Shown here piece after piece: positions 60,995 to 64,000 of a stretch of 64,000 nucleotides of DNA. Source of the DNA: Saccharothrix deserti (GTDB taxonomy: Bacteria; Actinomycetota; Actinomycetes; Mycobacteriales; Pseudonocardiaceae). The DNA is taken from the NCBI RefSeq assembly GCF_009769385.1, contig NZ_ML775961.1, forward strand, positions 186,001-250,000, read 5' to 3'. A program made the translations under genes and the position numbers. How positions within the stretch are numbered: the first letter of the stretch is position 1; each line of letters starts with the position of its first letter. The notes under the pieces are model-generated. The model saw only the letters and a program-made list of their open reading frames with translations, had not been told where the DNA came from and did not search any database.

Positions 60995-62574
60995 CGGTGG
61001 TCTGCATCGTGGGCGCGGGACCACGGGGGACCTCCGTGCTGGAACGGATCTGCGCCAACGCCCGCGAACCCGTCCGGGTGCACGTGGTCGACCCGTTCCC
61101 GCCCGGCCCCGGCCGGGTGTGGCGGACCGACCAGCCCGAGCACCTGCTGATGAACACACCCGCCGGCCAGGTCAGCCTGTTCACCGACGCGACCGTGCCG
61201 TGCGCGGGCCCGCGTGTGCCGGGACCGTCGCTGGCGGAGTGGGCGGGCGTCGACCCGGACGGCTATCCGTCACGGGCGCAGTACGGCCGCTACCTCGGCT
61301 GGGTGTTCCGGCGGCTCACCGGACAGGTGGACGTCGTCGTGCACCGCGCCGAAGCCGTGGCACTGGACGACACGGGCGTCACGCAGTCCGTCACCCTCTC
61401 CACCGGCCACCGCATCACCGCCGACGCGGTCGTCCTGGCCCTGGGCCACGACCTGGTGACCCCGTCGTGGACCGCCGGACACCTGTCACCCGGCAACGCG
61501 GCCGACGCGGACCTGTCGGCACTGCGCCCCGGCGACCCGGTCCTGTTGCGCGGCATGGGCCTGACGTTCTTCGACTACCTGAGCATGTGCACGGTGGGCC
61601 GAGGCGGACGCTTCACCCGCGCCGACGGCGCCCTCCGCTACCTGCCGTCCGGCCGCGAACCGCAGCTCTTCGCCACCTCCCGGCGGGGCGTGCCGCACCA
61701 CGCGCGGGGCGTCAACCAGAAGGGCACGGCGGGCCGCCACGAGCCGGTCTTCCTCACCCACGACCGGATCGCCGCCCTCCCACGCGGCCGGTCGAGCTTC
61801 CGCCGCGACATCTGGCCCTTGGTGGACCAGGAAGTGCGCCACGTCTACCACCGCGCGCACCCGTCCGGCCCGCCGTGGAACTGGCGTCGGATCGCCCAAC
61901 CCGCCCGCGGCCTGCGGTTCCCGAGCCGGGCCACCTACCAGAACTGGCTCGTCGGCCACCTGATCCGGGACGTCGCCCACGCCAAGCGCGGCAACGTGCG
62001 CGGCCCCGTGAAGGCAGCGCTCGACGTCCTGCGCGACATCCGCAACGAGATCCGCCTGGCCGTCGACCACGGCGGCATCTCCGGTGAGTCCTACCGCGAC
62101 GACGTCGCCGGCTGGTACACGCCGCTGAACGCGTTCCTGTCCATCGGTCCACCGGTCGGCCGGATCGAGGAGATGATCGCTTTGCTGAGGTCGGGCGTGC
62201 TCCAGGCCGTAGGGCCCGACCTGCGACACGGTCCCACCGGGTTCACGGTCGGGGACGTCGAGGTGACGTCCGTGGTCGAGGCGCGGATGCCCGAGGTGGA
62301 CGTGCGCCAGGCGGCGAACCCGCTCCTGCGCCACCTCCTGCGCACCGCCCAGGCCCGTCCGTTCCGCCTCGGCGCCTACGAGACGGGCGGCTTGGACGTG
62401 ACCCGAACCCCGTCACGCGTCGTGGACGCGACCGGTCGACCCCACCCGCGTCGCTTCGCGTTCGGCGTGCCGACGGAATACGTCCACTGGGTCACGGCCG
62501 CCGGAGTCCGCCCGTGGTCGGCATCGGTGACGTTGGTGGAGGCCGATGCGATCGCACGGGCGGCACTGTCATGA
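60991..62574 (+). CDS. FAD/NAD(P)-binding protein (PF13454-like)
   Basis: A 527-residue flavoprotein. The N-terminal dinucleotide motif is VCIVGAGPRGTSVLERI, followed by HLLMNTPAGQVSLF near 50 and a second Rossmann-like core VVLALGHDLVTPSW near 150. The FAD-binding start and the GMGLTFFDYLSMCT segment fit the family often annotated as FAD-NAD(P)-binding protein or adenylate-cyclase-associated in actinomycetes; close relatives occur in biosynthetic clusters, but no reaction is established. It ends the rightward operon. Confidence 0.83.
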   Translation: MTVVCIVGAGPRGTSVLERICANAREPVRVHVVDPFPPGPGRVWRTDQPEHLLMNTPAGQVSLFTDATVPCAGPRVPGPSLAEWAGVDPDGYPSRAQYGRYLGWVFRRLTGQVDVVVHRAEAVALDDTGVTQSVTLSTGHRITADAVVLALGHDLVTPSWTAGHLSPGNAADADLSALRPGDPVLLRGMGLTFFDYLSMCTVGRGGRFTRADGALRYLPSGREPQLFATSRRGVPHHARGVNQKGTAGRHEPVFLTHDRIAALPRGRSSFRRDIWPLVDQEVRHVYHRAHPSGPPWNWRRIAQPARGLRFPSRATYQNWLVGHLIRDVAHAKRGNVRGPVKAALDVLRDIRNEIRLAVDHGGISGESYRDDVAGWYTPLNAFLSIGPPVGRIEEMIALLRSGVLQAVGPDLRHGPTGFTVGDVEVTSVVEARMPEVDVRQAANPLLRHLLRTAQARPFRLGAYETGGLDVTRTPSRVVDATGRPHPRRFAFGVPTEYVHWVTAAGVRPWSASVTLVEADAIARAALS

Positions 62575-62722
62575 ACCTGCTCTCGCCGGTGTGGCCGGGA
62601 CGCCGGTGGCGTCGCTCGTGATCGACGAGGCGAGGCGCACGCCGATCGGATGGCGGAGAACCGTGCGGCGGAGAGGCTGCGGGTGGCCGGAGCGCTGCTG
62701 AACATGAGGCAGAATCTGGCCG

Positions 62723-63946
62723 GTGAGCACCAACTGGGCAGGCAACTTCACCTTCTCCGCCGGGCTGACCGCGCACCCGACCTCGGTCGAGGAGGTCCAG
62801 GACGCGGTCAGGGCGGCCGAGTCGGCGCACGTGGTCGGCGCCGGCCACTCGTTCAGCACGATCGCCGACACCTCCGGCACGCTGATCAGCCTCGACCGGA
62901 TGCCCGAGGTGTTCGAGGTCCGGTCCGGGTCGGTGCGGGTGGGCGCCGGGATGCGGTTGGCGCGGCTCGCCGACTTGCTGCACGCCGCCGGCCTCGCACT
63001 GCCCGCCATGCCGTCGTTGCCGCACATCACGATCACCGGTGCGTGCGCGACCGCCACCCACGGCTCGGGCAACGACATCCCGTCGCTCGCGAGCCTGGTC
63101 CGCTCACTCGACCTCGTCACCGCCGACGGCGGCATCACCACGTTGAGCAGGGGAGACGCCGGGTTCGACGGGGCCGTGGTGGCGTTCGGGTCGCTCGGCG
63201 TGGTGGTGGCGGTGGAGCTGGACGTCGTCCCGACCTTCGAGGTCGAGCAGCGGGTCTACCAGGACATGCCGTTCGACGCCCTGGTCGCGAACGTCGACGC
63301 GGTCTTCGCCAGTGCCTACAGCGTCAGCGCCTTCACCACCTGGCAGGGCGTGGCCCACGTGTTCGCCAAGCACCGCACGACCGACACCAGGCACGACCTG
63401 GCCTGGACGGGAGCGACGGCGGCCACCGAGCCGCACCACCCGGTCCCCGGCCAGCCCACCCTGCACTGCACGACCCAGCTCGGCGTGCCCGGCCCGTGGC
63501 ACGAACGGCTGCCGCACTTCCGCGCCGACTTCACCCCCAGCGTCGGTCGCGAGCTGCAGTCCGAGTACTTCGTGGCCCGCGAGCACGCCGCCGAGGCGCT
63601 GAAGGCGTTGAACGCCCTGGCCGCCGAGCTCGCGCCCGTGCTGCTGACCTCCGAGGTCCGCACGGTCGCGGCCGACGCGCAGTGGCTGAGCCCGGTGCAC
63701 GGCCGGCCGAGCGTCGCCTTCCACTTCACCTGGCAGCCCGACGACACGGCCGTCCGCACCGTGCTCCGCAAGATCGAGGCCTCGCTCAGCCCGTGGCGTC
63801 CACGCCCGCACTGGGGCAAGGTGTTCGAAATGGCCGACCCCGGTGAGCGGTACGAGAACTGGGCGCGGTTCGCCGAACTGCAGGCGCGACTCGACCCCGC
63901 CGGCAAATTCCGCAACCCCTTGATTGACGGTTGGTTCACCGGATAA
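62723..63946 (+). CDS. FAD-linked alditol/D-arabinono-1,4-lactone oxidase-like enzyme
   Basis: A 407-residue oxidase of the vanillyl-alcohol-oxidase fold, close in length and start (NWAGNFTFSA) to actinomycete alditol oxidase AldO. VVGAGHSFSTIADT near 37 includes the His that usually binds FAD covalently; PSLPHITITGACATATHGSG near 92-111 is the second FAD loop. The C-terminal HWGKVFEM and DPAGKFRNP motifs match. It oxidises a terminal alcohol of a polyol with O2. GTG 62723 has no clear ribosome site, so translation may be leaderless. It lies 148 bases after the operon and may be independent. Confidence 0.85.
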   Translation: MSTNWAGNFTFSAGLTAHPTSVEEVQDAVRAAESAHVVGAGHSFSTIADTSGTLISLDRMPEVFEVRSGSVRVGAGMRLARLADLLHAAGLALPAMPSLPHITITGACATATHGSGNDIPSLASLVRSLDLVTADGGITTLSRGDAGFDGAVVAFGSLGVVVAVELDVVPTFEVEQRVYQDMPFDALVANVDAVFASAYSVSAFTTWQGVAHVFAKHRTTDTRHDLAWTGATAATEPHHPVPGQPTLHCTTQLGVPGPWHERLPHFRADFTPSVGRELQSEYFVAREHAAEALKALNALAAELAPVLLTSEVRTVAADAQWLSPVHGRPSVAFHFTWQPDDTAVRTVLRKIEASLSPWRPRPHWGKVFEMADPGERYENWARFAELQARLDPAGKFRNPLIDGWFTG

Positions 63947-63971
63947 GCGGGGTCCGCCCGAGCACGGCTTC

Positions 63972-64000
63972 CCGGTCCGTCACCCACCCTGACGGACCGG
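63972..64000 (+). terminator. Terminator-like hairpin at the window end
   Basis: CCGGTCCGTCA at 63972-63982 and TGACGGACCGG at 63990-64000 form a perfect 11-base stem with a seven-base loop, 26 bases after the oxidase stop. Any T-run lies outside the window. Confidence 0.75.

Noticed and set aside
1-64000. CRISPR arrays, insertion sequences, att sites, tRNA and rRNA genes
   Set aside because: No regularly spaced repeats, transposase or integrase motifs, or tRNA/rRNA-like sequences were noticed on reading both strands; a dedicated search could still find a short tRNA.

Overview
The window is about 70% G+C, codes densely on both strands, uses GTG and TTG starts often, and links many genes by GTGA/ATGA stop-start overlaps. 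Together with an NRPS/PKS cluster, a calerythrin-like EF-hand protein, DUF6098/DUF6204-type proteins and an F420-type oxidoreductase, this points to a filamentous actinomycete. A Pseudonocardiaceae genus such as Saccharothrix, Lentzea or Actinosynnema is my guess; there is no rRNA or other marker to fix it. I saw no tRNA, rRNA, insertion sequence or CRISPR array.

Region A (1-23219) is one edge of an NRPS-PKS hybrid cluster. A leftward arm encodes a small hydrolase-fold protein, a C-A-PCP-E-C synthetase, a C-PCP protein without an adenylation domain, and a PKS (KS then start of KR) that lacks an acyltransferase and runs off the window. A rightward arm starts with a ClpX-type zinc-finger/HTH protein and an MFS exporter. 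It continues with C-A-PCP, a free PCP, an acyl-CoA-dehydrogenase-like flavoenzyme, a free adenylation enzyme whose pocket reads like Ile/Val, a P450, a free condensation domain, a second free PCP and a LanB-like dehydratase (glutamylation half only). The likely logic is that a branched amino acid is loaded on a free carrier, oxidised or desaturated there, and passed on by the free C domain. The cluster edge cuts through a phosphotransferase gene, of which a fragment remains.

Region B (23221-32800) is mixed chromosomal content: an SDR, DUF6204, a VOC protein, a decayed ccsB fragment, a secreted neutral ceramidase and DUF6098. It also holds a redox cassette: FAD-Rieske oxidoreductase, YbdK-like ligase, heme-oxygenase-like diiron protein, CDGSH protein and HemK2-like methyltransferase.

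Region C (32904-45044) has a lipase-like hydrolase and a leftward cysteine operon: serine acetyltransferase, an EamA transporter fused to a JAMM peptidase domain, cysteine synthase and a cysteine-desulfurase-like enzyme. It also holds a methyltransferase, a hemerythrin remnant, a secreted endonuclease I, an LLM oxidoreductase, a small secreted protein, a nucleotide-sugar dehydrogenase and the EF-hand protein.

Region D (45065-62574) looks like a second, unfamiliar biosynthetic locus built around a divergent promoter at 50551-50765. Leftward: two Gfo/Idh/MocA dehydrogenases, a sugar isomerase-like protein, an M20 amidohydrolase, an Ldh-family dehydrogenase and DUF6917. Rightward: two DegT-family aminotransferases, a UbiA prenyltransferase, a CrtI/PPO-like flavoenzyme, two AMP-forming ligases, a methyltransferase, a rearranged CaiB-type CoA transferase, an AhpD-like protein and an FAD/NAD(P)-binding protein. 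It suggests an aminated sugar or cyclitol that is prenylated and/or acylated, made without carrier proteins. An alditol-oxidase-like gene and a terminator close the window.
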